Assembly: GCA_014379485.1 (NCBI GenBank)
Contig: JACMLS010000110.1
Coordinates: 1-6,995, forward strand
From: Bacteroidia bacterium
Lineage (GTDB): Bacteria > Bacteroidota > Bacteroidia > B-17B0 > Aurantibacillaceae
Reading direction: 5' to 3'
DNA: 6,995 nucleotides
Shown piece after piece: positions 1 to 5,442 of the stretch; positions within the stretch are counted from its first letter, which is position 1; every line of letters begins with the position of its first letter. The position numbers and the translations under genes were made by a program. A model generated the notes under the pieces. That model worked only from the letters and a program-made list of their open reading frames with translations, searched no databases and had not been told where the DNA came from.

Positions 1-814
1 TAAATTCTTTATCGTCGGAAAAAGATTTTCTGAAAATTAATTCTTCGTTAAGTAATTTTATAAGTGCAGAAGGCGTGACTTGTTGTTTTGCATCACTCAA
101 TGCAGTTGCCGGATCGTTGTGTGTTTCAATCATCAAGCCTTCCATTCCCAAATCAATTGCTTTTTGTGCAACAGACCTGATAAGTTCTCTCTTTCCGGAA
201 ATATGAGAAGGATCGCAGATAACAGGTAACTCAGGAAAAACAGTTCGTAATTCTATTGCTAATTCCCAAAACGGATCGTTACGGTAAATTGTTTGATTAG
301 GATTATAAAATCCGCGATGTATTGCAATAAGTTTTTTTATTCCGGCCTGGTTCATGCGTTCAATTGCTCCGATCCACAGTTGTAAATCAGGATGAACAGG
401 ATTTTTTACCATTACAGGGATATCAACTCCCTTCAACGCATCAGCAATTTCCTGAACAGAAAACGGGTTGACAGTTGTGCGCGCCCCGATCCATAAAATA
501 TCTACTTTATGTTTCAGGGCTTTTTCTACGTGTGCGGCATTGGCTACTTCTACAGCCGTCAGGAATCCGTATTGCGTTTTTACTTTGCTCAGCCATTTGA
601 GTCCAATCTCTCCAACCCCCTCAAAAGAATTTGGACGGGTACGTGGTTTCCAGATTCCGGCCCTGAAAATTTTTATTTTTCCGATTTCCGCAATTCCTTT
701 TGCCGTCTGTAAAACCTGTTCTTCACTCTCAGCCCCGCATGGCCCTGCAATCAGCAAAGGTCCTTCCATCTTCAGCCACTCGCTAAAATGTATTATATCT
801 AATTTTCTTTCCAT
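1..814 (-). CDS. DAHP synthase (class I-beta), probably the N-terminal part of a DAHP synthase / type II chorismate mutase fusion; partial, runs off the left edge
   Basis: Reading from the ATG at 814-812 gives 271 codons with no stop before the window edge. The enzyme condenses phosphoenolpyruvate and erythrose 4-phosphate, the first step of the cytoplasmic shikimate pathway. The TIM-barrel motifs appear in order: AGPC (residues 23-26), RAGIWKPRTRP (51-61), GARTTVNPF (110-118), VKNPVHPDL (136-144), HRGF (166-169), DPSH (201-204), IETH (229-232) and SDAKQ (240-244). By family knowledge the metal ligands should be C26, H204, E230 and D241, and all are present. Position 27 is Gly where Ser is more usual (GPCSAE). 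No N-terminal ferredoxin-like or mutase domain precedes the barrel. The last visible residues look like the linker that precedes a chorismate mutase domain in Bacteroidota homologues, so a C-terminal mutase outside the window is inferred, not seen. The gene is divergent from everything else here. No gene symbol is given because naming varies for this fusion. Confidence 0.95.
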   Translation of the reverse strand, partial: MERKLDIIHFSEWLKMEGPLLIAGPCGAESEEQVLQTAKGIAEIGKIKIFRAGIWKPRTRPNSFEGVGEIGLKWLSKVKTQYGFLTAVEVANAAHVEKALKHKVDILWIGARTTVNPFSVQEIADALKGVDIPVMVKNPVHPDLQLWIGAIERMNQAGIKKLIAIHRGFYNPNQTIYRNDPFWELAIELRTVFPELPVICDPSHISGKRELIRSVAQKAIDLGMEGLMIETHNDPATALSDAKQQVTPSALIKLLNEELIFRKSFSDDKEF

Positions 815-841
815 TGTTAATTTTAAGAAGCATTTAAGCAC

Positions 842-869
842 CCCTATTCCCTATTTCCTTTCCCCTATT
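842..869. repeat. Heptanucleotide tandem repeat (CCCTATT units)
   Basis: CCCTATT occurs at 842-848, 849-855 and 863-869, with a degenerate unit TCCTTTC at 856-862, so all four units keep an exact 7-nt phase. Read on the minus strand the unit is AATAGGG, and the array lies 28-55 bases upstream of the DAHP synthase start, probably in its leader or promoter region. Function is unknown; replication slippage could change its length. Confidence 0.5.
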
Positions 870-940
870 GTCTTTTTCAACTGTAAATTTACCCTTTTTA
901 TGGTATATGCCGAAGTCAAAATTTTAGCCAATTTTACTCT

Positions 941-1069
941 GTGAATAAGACCAAAATATTCAATAATTGTCCGCTTCTTCCTATAATTGAAAACTGGAAG
1001 AAAAAGAACAAATGCTGCAAGTCTTTTAAAGACGGCAAACGCTGCAAAAAATGTCCGGGCAGAAAGTAG
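941..1069 (+). CDS. Small lysine- and cysteine-rich protein of 42 residues
   Basis: GTG at 941 opens a 42-codon frame ending in TAG at 1067-1069. The C-terminal half carries KCCKSFKDGKRCKKCP (residues 24-39), with cysteines at 25, 26, 35 and 38; another is at 10. The CC-x8-C-x2-CP arrangement in a Lys/Arg-rich context resembles short CC...CxxCP hypothetical proteins that I remember from Bacteroidota and some Gammaproteobacteria, but I could not search for it. Four closely grouped cysteines suggest a metal or redox site; this is inference. The frame is open upstream to the TAA at 884-886 but has no ATG, so GTG is the best start; the rare alternative ATT is at 887. No Shine-Dalgarno sequence is visible, which is normal for the phylum. 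A perfect palindrome begins 33 bases after the stop. A longer antisense frame covers the same DNA but shows no family features. Confidence 0.55.
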   Translation: MNKTKIFNNCPLLPIIENWKKKNKCCKSFKDGKRCKKCPGRK

Positions 1070-1101
1070 TTTAATACAGCCAAACAATCGCCCAACCTTC
1101 C

Positions 1102-1119
1102 TCCCGATAGCTATCGGGA
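1102..1119. repeat. Perfect 18-bp palindrome TCCCGATAGCTATCGGGA, copy 1
   Basis: Every base pairs around the centre at 1110/1111, and the same 18 bases recur at 2762-2779. It lies between the small cysteine-rich gene and the secreted-protein gene. As RNA it would form a stem, but only weak T-richness (CTTTCACCC) follows, so it is not a classic intrinsic terminator. It is more likely a copy of a dispersed genomic palindrome; I recall similar CCCGATAGCTATCGGG sequences from other Bacteroidota genomes, unverified here. Confidence 0.85.
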
Positions 1120-1190
1120 CTTTCACCCAATCGTATTCTCCAATTATAGAAAAAATTACGTAAATTCGTTTTTTCTGAACCCTTTCTGCA

Positions 1191-2297
1191 ATGAAAAAAC
1201 TTCTCGTTTTAATTTTTCCACTGATCGTTTTTATTTCTAATTCGCAAAACACTGCAACTGACGGAGATTGGAAGCAGCGTTATGTGAAATTAAAAAACAC
1301 TTCTGAAGCAGAACTGATGATCAGGCACGGCGATATGGATAACCTGGGTTTTGGCTGGCCGCATAATTTTTCTCCTTTTAGCGGTAAACTTACCGGCCCA
1401 CATCATTTTCCATGGCAGAGAGATTCTTTGGATGCCATGGGTTTTGATATGATCATGGTGGCAAGTTCCTATAACGCTGCTACTTCAAATCTTCATTTTA
1501 ATCACGACAGTTATTGTAAGGAGAAAAAAAATCTGCTTGCAAAATACGGCAGATGTGTTTTTGAGATTAAAATGAAACAGGAGCCTGAGCCTGCAATGAA
1601 GATGAATAAAATTTCATTGCAATTATATGTTGATGATTTTCAATCTACCATGACAGGCGCTTACTTTAAAGTTTATATCAATAAGAAACGCGCACAGTTC
1701 ATGGAAGCCACCATAAATAATTTAAAACAAAACGGACATACCGGAAGACTTATCACTTTTAATGTGCCTGCTACTTTTTTTGATGAATTTAATAAAACGG
1801 AATTATCATTGAATATTGATGATTCTACCACAGCAAGCGGAGATGGTTTTGCGATTGATTTTGTTAAGATTTTATTTAATCCGTCTTCTCTTCCGCACGG
1901 AAAAGCGCATTTGAAATTGAGAGACAGTCACTCTCATAAACCTTTGCACAATGCGGTTGTAATGGTGCTTGGCAACGGAAAATCTGCTGTTGCAGACGTA
2001 CATGGAAATGTTCTGCTAGATTCTATTCCTGCCGGAGATGCCATGTTGCAAATAAGCGCTGACGGATATCCCGTTGCAAATGTTGCGTTGGAAATTTATC
2101 AGGATCATACACGCAGCGAAATAATTTTAGTGAGTAAAACAGACCCTAAAAAAACTCATGTGCAGATCCTAATGAGCCACACTGGTCATGCCGGCCACAA
2201 TAATGCCGCTCCAATAAACATTCCGAAACACAGCGGTGGAAAAACTCCTTCTGCCAATGGAAATCTTAACCTTTTGAATATAGGGGGGAAGAAGTAA
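1191..2297 (+). CDS. Secreted protein of unknown function with a carboxypeptidase-regulatory-like domain
   Basis: This 368-residue protein begins with a basic and hydrophobic signal peptide (residues 1 to about 19, MKKLLVLIFPLIVFISNSQ) and lacks a clear lipobox, so export to the periplasm or outside is likely. Residues 42-90 hold a distinctive stretch, LMIRHGDMDNLGFGWP, then NFSPFSGK, HFPWQRDSLDAMG and DMIMV. It resembles N-terminal regions I remember from Bacteroidota surface proteins, some carrying OmpA domains, but I cannot name the domain. Residues about 115-235 look beta-rich. Residues about 237-313 (GKAHLKLRDS...LHNAVVMV...ADVHGNVLLDSIPAGDAMLQISADGY) match the plan of a CarboxypepD_reg-like beta-sandwich, usually a structural module. 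The tail has a short His-rich segment, HTGHAGH (330-336), possibly metal-binding, and ends in low-complexity sequence. A G6 run close to the stop (2282-2287) could slip but would change only the last few residues. No enzymatic residues are recognised. Confidence 0.85.
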   Translation: MKKLLVLIFPLIVFISNSQNTATDGDWKQRYVKLKNTSEAELMIRHGDMDNLGFGWPHNFSPFSGKLTGPHHFPWQRDSLDAMGFDMIMVASSYNAATSNLHFNHDSYCKEKKNLLAKYGRCVFEIKMKQEPEPAMKMNKISLQLYVDDFQSTMTGAYFKVYINKKRAQFMEATINNLKQNGHTGRLITFNVPATFFDEFNKTELSLNIDDSTTASGDGFAIDFVKILFNPSSLPHGKAHLKLRDSHSHKPLHNAVVMVLGNGKSAVADVHGNVLLDSIPAGDAMLQISADGYPVANVALEIYQDHTRSEIILVSKTDPKKTHVQILMSHTGHAGHNNAAPINIPKHSGGKTPSANGNLNLLNIGGKK

Positions 2298-2330
2298 ATT
2301 GTGTGTTTTCTGCTCGTTTACATTGTTGTT

Positions 2331-2359
2331 TTTGCATTGAGTAAATAATGGTAAATTTA
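2331..2359 (+). promoter_or_regulatory. Candidate Bacteroidota-type promoter for the 126-aa gene
   Basis: TTTG at 2331-2334 is separated by 17 bases from TAAATTTA at 2352-2359. This approximates the known Bacteroidota -33 TTTG / -7 TAnnTTTG pattern, with one mismatch in the last base of the -7 box. The ATG at 2370 follows after only 10 bases, so the message would be almost leaderless. The -7 box sits inside the perfect 12-bp palindrome GGTAAATTTACC (2350-2361), which could instead be an operator. Confidence 0.35.
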
Positions 2360-2369
2360 CCTGCAATCT

Positions 2370-2750
2370 ATGCAGGAAAAAGAAGCAGAAATTTTCAGTA
2401 AGTATCTTGTAAAAAGCAGTCCGTCTGAGACGCTTATAAGCAGGTATGTGCTTGCCTGTAACAAATTAAAACTTGCGGGAAATGCTAAGGACGAAAAAAT
2501 AGTTTCATTTGCTGTTAGAAATCCTTTTTTTCTTCCTTTGCTTGATGCTGGTCTTACATTTAGTAAACACAAAAGTTTATTGCGAAAAAAAATAATGATC
2601 ATGCTCGCCATTCTTGAAACTACGCCTGAATATTATGAGCAATTCAATACAAAAAATTACAGCGGCGTAAAATGGATCGGAATTTTTTTTCGCGGCTGTT
2701 GGGCTGTTGCAAAAATGATAATGGGAAAATTTATTTTAATGTTTATTTAA
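2370..2750 (+). CDS. Hypothetical protein, 126 residues, cytoplasmic or membrane-associated
   Basis: No family is recognised with confidence. The N-terminal 95 residues look helical and charged (MQEKEAEIFSKYLVKSSPSE...ISRYVLACNKLKL), followed by VRNPFFLPLLDAGLTF, LLRKKIMIMLAILETTPEYYEQF, and a hydrophobic C-terminal segment at 102-126 (starting WIGIFFRGCWAVAKM) that could be a membrane-anchoring or amphipathic helix. No signal peptide or catalytic motif is visible. The look is of a small accessory protein. It lies 54 bases upstream of the GMC-type oxidoreductase in the same direction, so a functional link is plausible, although a large hairpin (2753-2788) fills that gap and may partly separate their transcription. 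The ATG at 2370 directly follows the candidate promoter and is the only sensible start. A short stem, CCTGCA (2360-2365) with TGCAGG (2371-2376), covers the start codon and might dampen initiation. Confidence 0.8.
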   Translation: MQEKEAEIFSKYLVKSSPSETLISRYVLACNKLKLAGNAKDEKIVSFAVRNPFFLPLLDAGLTFSKHKSLLRKKIMIMLAILETTPEYYEQFNTKNYSGVKWIGIFFRGCWAVAKMIMGKFILMFI

Positions 2751-2752
2751 GG

Positions 2753-2788
2753 ATGCCACAGTCCCGATAGCTATCGGGATTGTGGCAT
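2753..2788. repeat. 36-bp near-perfect inverted repeat containing palindrome copy 2
   Basis: The left arm 2753-2770 (ATGCCACAGTCCCGATAG) pairs with the right arm 2771-2788 (CTATCGGGATTGTGGCAT) at 17 of 18 positions; the exception is a G-U wobble in RNA. The central 18 bases are identical to copy 1 at 1102-1119. It starts two bases after the stop codon of the 126-aa gene and ends 16 bases before the oxidoreductase ATG. With no loop and no T-tract after it, it is not a textbook terminator. It could stabilise the upstream 3' end, attenuate read-through, or be a mobile palindromic repeat with gene-specific extensions. Confidence 0.85.
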
Positions 2789-2804
2789 TAGCTGCAAAAG
2801 AATT

Positions 2805-4433
2805 ATGAGTGACGTTGATTTTATAGTTGTTGGTTCTGGTTGCAGCGGAGCAATGGCGGCACAAACGCTTGTTGAGAGTGGTGCGCGCGTGCTGATGCTT
2901 GATGTTGGAGTGAAAGGTGCGGAGGACGAAGGACGAGTGGCGAGTGATGAAAAAAAAATTCCATTAAAGGATTTTGAAAGCATACGTGTTGAAGAAAAAA
3001 ATCAGCATGAATATTTTTTGGGAAAGAATTTTGAAAGTTTGGAAAGCACTGAGTCGGGTTCAGGTGTTCAATTGACTCCTGCACGAAAACATATTGTTAA
3101 ACATGTGGATGAATTTTTAAAATACAGTTCAGAAAGTTTTGTGCCGGTTGAAAGTCTTGCCTACGGGGGTTTGGGCGCAGGTTGGGGATTGGGTTGCTGC
3201 GTGTATTCTACTGCTGAAATGAAACAATGCAATTTACCGGAAAACGAAATGCTGAATGCTTACGATGTGGTGGCCGGGCGAATCGGAATTTCTGCAGATG
3301 AAAAAGATGATGCAGATCCTTATACTATCGGAAAAACGAAAAATCATTTAGCTCCTTTAAAGATCGATGCAAACGCAGAATTGTTGTTGGAGAAATACAA
3401 CATAAAAAAAAGCGGGCTCAATCAGAATGGTTTTTTTCTCGGTCGCCCTGCCCTTGCACTTTTGTCCGAAAACTTTAATGATCGCAAAGCAAGTGCTTAT
3501 GATGATATGCATTTTTATCGCGATGCCGGCAACTCTGCTTACAGACCAGGCCTTACAATTGATGAACTGAAAAAGAAAAACAATTTTTCTTACATCGGAA
3601 ACCAACTAATCATTTCTTTTTCTGAAAATGAGCATGGCGTGAGCGTAAAAACCTTTGATATTGAAAGTAAAGAAGAAAAAATTTTTACTGCAAAGAATTT
3701 AGTTCTTGCTGCAGGTGCATTAAGTACAGCAAGAATTGTTTTACGTTCGTTTAATTCCGAAAAACAAATTTCATTTCTGTGTAATCCTTACACGTATTAC
3801 CCGTGTCTGCAATGGAAAATGGCCGGTAAGAAAATTGAACAGAATAAAACAGGAATGTGTCAGCTCTCTTTGTTTCATGATCCGCAAGGAACAAACTTTG
3901 ATGTGGCAATGGCTTCGTTGTACACATATCGCTCCTTATTTTTATTTCGTTTGCTGAATGAAGTGCCATTGAATTTCAGAGATGCCAAAGAGCTTATGCG
4001 TTTTTTGCTTTCGGGAATTATAATTATGGGCATTCATCATCCGGATAGTTTTTCTTCGAACAGGTTTATGAAAAGAATGAGCGATGCCGGAACAGTAACG
4101 AAAGATAGTTTTAAAATGGAATTTGTTTTGGGAGAGGAAGAAGAAGCTAAAATTATTTCGCGCGAAAAATTATTTAAATCGGCCATGAGTAAAATGGGTG
4201 CGACGGCATTGAAACGCGTAGAGCCGGGAATGGGAGCCAGCATACATTACGCGGGCACATTGCCTTTTAGTAAAGAAGAGAAAGAGTTAAGTTTGGATTT
4301 AAACGGAAGGTTGCAAGGAACAAAGAATGTTTATGTAGCAGACAGCAGTGGCTTCACGTATCTTCCTGCAAAGGGATTAACGTTTTCACTGATGGCGAAT
4401 GCGCATAACGTTGTGAAAAAATTAAACACATAG
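2805..4433 (+). CDS. GMC-type FAD-dependent oxidoreductase
   Basis: This 542-residue protein opens with an FAD-binding Rossmann motif, VVGSGCSGAMAA (residues 8-19), with acidic D33 at the end of the second strand to hold the ADP-ribose. YGGLGAGWG (120-128) fits the conserved glycine-rich GMC segment near the flavin, and LAAGALSTARIVL (from about 301) fits the second GMC signature. The C-terminus has IHYAGTLPF with a candidate active-site H481, then NGRLQGTKNVYVADSS with D513, and a final FAD-contacting helix, matching GMC_oxred_C. GMC enzymes oxidise alcohols, sugars or sterols; the substrate here is unknown. There is no signal peptide, so it is probably cytoplasmic. Residues 40-49 (EDEGRVASDE) are encoded by a heptanucleotide tandem array and look like an insertion in the N-terminal region. 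The last codons and the stop lie inside an inverted repeat at 4424-4489. It is followed by an SDR-type gene that may act on the same molecule. Confidence 0.88.
   Translation: MSDVDFIVVGSGCSGAMAAQTLVESGARVLMLDVGVKGAEDEGRVASDEKKIPLKDFESIRVEEKNQHEYFLGKNFESLESTESGSGVQLTPARKHIVKHVDEFLKYSSESFVPVESLAYGGLGAGWGLGCCVYSTAEMKQCNLPENEMLNAYDVVAGRIGISADEKDDADPYTIGKTKNHLAPLKIDANAELLLEKYNIKKSGLNQNGFFLGRPALALLSENFNDRKASAYDDMHFYRDAGNSAYRPGLTIDELKKKNNFSYIGNQLIISFSENEHGVSVKTFDIESKEEKIFTAKNLVLAAGALSTARIVLRSFNSEKQISFLCNPYTYYPCLQWKMAGKKIEQNKTGMCQLSLFHDPQGTNFDVAMASLYTYRSLFLFRLLNEVPLNFRDAKELMRFLLSGIIIMGIHHPDSFSSNRFMKRMSDAGTVTKDSFKMEFVLGEEEEAKIISREKLFKSAMSKMGATALKRVEPGMGASIHYAGTLPFSKEEKELSLDLNGRLQGTKNVYVADSSGFTYLPAKGLTFSLMANAHNVVKKLNT
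2924..2951 (+). repeat. Heptanucleotide tandem array inside the oxidoreductase gene
   Basis: Four consecutive 7-base units, GGACGAA, GGACGAG, TGGCGAG and TGATGAA, keep an exact phase. The DNA is more GC-rich than its surroundings. It encodes residues 40-49 (EDEGRVASDE), just after the FAD-binding beta-alpha-beta unit. Because 7 is not a multiple of 3, gain or loss of a single unit would break the frame. Confidence 0.5.
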
Positions 4434-4489
4434 AAACATAGAGCAAATAGAAATAAATAAAACTATGTGTTCTATGTTTCTATGTGTTT
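4424..4489. repeat. 27-bp inverted repeat with 12-nt loop across the oxidoreductase stop codon
   Basis: The arm 4424-4450 pairs with 4463-4489 at 25 of 27 positions; the outer 18 bases (AAACACATAGAAACATAG against CTATGTTTCTATGTGTTT) are perfect. The loop is the A/T-only 4451-4462. The arms are themselves built from repeated CACATAG/ACATAG words. The oxidoreductase TAG (4431-4433) falls in the left arm. The right arm is followed by A8 on the plus strand, so a plus-strand intrinsic terminator is not supported; on the minus strand a T-tract follows (complement of 4415-4420). It is probably a dispersed intergenic repeat. I recall similar CTATGTGTCTATGTG sequences from Bacteroidota genomes, unverified here. 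Confidence 0.85.
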
Positions 4490-4499
4490 CAAAAAAAAG

Positions 4500-5351
4500 A
4501 TGATAAATACAATCGCAATAACAGGTGCCGGTGGATTCATAGGAAATGAGCTTGTAAATTATTTTTTATCGAAAGGAAAAAAAGTAATTGCTATGAACCG
4601 CTCTGTTGTTACAAATACGCATGAGAATTTCAGATATCTGCCTTACGACTTAGTGCAGAAACCTGATTTTTCTCTTTTAACTGATGCAGATTGCATTATT
4701 CATTGCGCCTTTATGGTTTGGGATGAGGCGAAGGCAAAGGATGATTTTAATTCTGATTACATAAATGCGAATGCCACGGGTTTGCTGGCACAGTTTTGCG
4801 AAAAAAATAAGAAGAAATTTGTTTTCATGTCCAGCTTTTCGGCGCACGAAAAAGCAACGAGCCATTATGGAAAACATAAATTTGAATTGGAAGAGAACCT
4901 GGCAAGCACACACATGGTCATTAAACCTGGTCTTGTACTTGGAAAAAAAGGTTTGTTTGCCAGTATCAATAAAATTGTTTCAGAAAAAAAGATCATTCCG
5001 GTAATTGGAAACGGGCAACAACCCCTGCAATGGATTCACGTAAAAGAATTGTGCATGGCAACTGAAATTGGTTTAGAAAAAGATCTGGTGGGTGCTTTTC
5101 CCTTAGCCTCAGAGAAAAGCATTACTTTTTTAATGTTAAATGAACTGATCGCGCAAAAAAGCAATCGTTCTCCCATTTTTATATTTATTCATCCGGCCAT
5201 TGCTAAGATCCTTCTGGCAATTTTCGGGAAAAAACTTCCTTTCACAAAAGAAAACCTGGATGGGCTTTTGCAGTTGAGAGAGTTTGAAACGAAAGATACT
5301 TTGGAATTGTTTGGTATTTCAATTGCGCCTATTGAGGAGTTTTCGTTGTAA
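4500..5351 (+). CDS. NAD(P)-dependent epimerase/dehydratase-like protein (atypical extended SDR)
   Basis: The 283-residue protein begins with ITGAGGFIG (residues 7-15), the TGxxGxxG nucleotide-binding motif of extended SDR proteins. DADCIIHCAF matches the usual D(A/V)-x2-hH-A strand. FMSSFS (109-114) supplies the active-site Ser, and YGKHK (123-127) is the YxxxK catalytic pair Y123/K127. VIKPGLVLG and WIHVKELCMA follow as in sugar epimerases/dehydratases. The C-terminal part (HPAIAKILLAIFGKK...LDGLLQLREFETKDTLELFGI) resembles the NDUFA9-like branch. The likely role is redox or epimerisation of a nucleotide sugar or related metabolite; the substrate is unknown. A longer frame from ATG 4467 exists, but its extra 11 codons are encoded by the right arm of the 4424-4489 inverted repeat and precede the canonical N-terminus, so the ATG at 4500 is chosen. 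It probably belongs with the upstream oxidoreductase. Confidence 0.88.
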   Translation: MINTIAITGAGGFIGNELVNYFLSKGKKVIAMNRSVVTNTHENFRYLPYDLVQKPDFSLLTDADCIIHCAFMVWDEAKAKDDFNSDYINANATGLLAQFCEKNKKKFVFMSSFSAHEKATSHYGKHKFELEENLASTHMVIKPGLVLGKKGLFASINKIVSEKKIIPVIGNGQQPLQWIHVKELCMATEIGLEKDLVGAFPLASEKSITFLMLNELIAQKSNRSPIFIFIHPAIAKILLAIFGKKLPFTKENLDGLLQLREFETKDTLELFGISIAPIEEFSL

Positions 5352-5442
5352 AACCCTCCTAGACCTTTACATTTCCCCCCTTTTTTGGATTGACTTCTGC
5401 CCCCCGCTTTCTTTTCTTTACGGCAATTAAAAACCCGTTTCC

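Noticed and set aside
468..944. 158-residue plus-strand open frame
   Set aside because: It is antisense to the well-supported DAHP synthase for most of its length and its translation is low-quality Ser/Phe/Pro-rich sequence.
1155..1166. TACGTAAATTCG as a -7 box for the secreted-protein gene
   Set aside because: TAAATTCG is close to TAnnTTTG, but no TTG-type -33 element lies at the right distance upstream.
851..1252. 133-residue open frame on the minus strand covering the divergent gap
   Set aside because: It overlaps the signal-peptide codons of the 1191 gene and runs antisense to the cysteine-rich small frame; its sequence includes a translated palindrome and shows no domain features.
4467..4499. 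Upstream ATG giving the SDR protein 11 extra residues
   Set aside because: The extension is encoded by the arm of an inverted repeat plus an A8 run, and the canonical SDR N-terminus starts at the ATG at 4500.
5352..5442. Possible terminator or promoter in the gap before the beta-helix gene
   Set aside because: The C6 and T6 runs are visible, but I found no stem before the T-run and no convincing -33/-7 pair.
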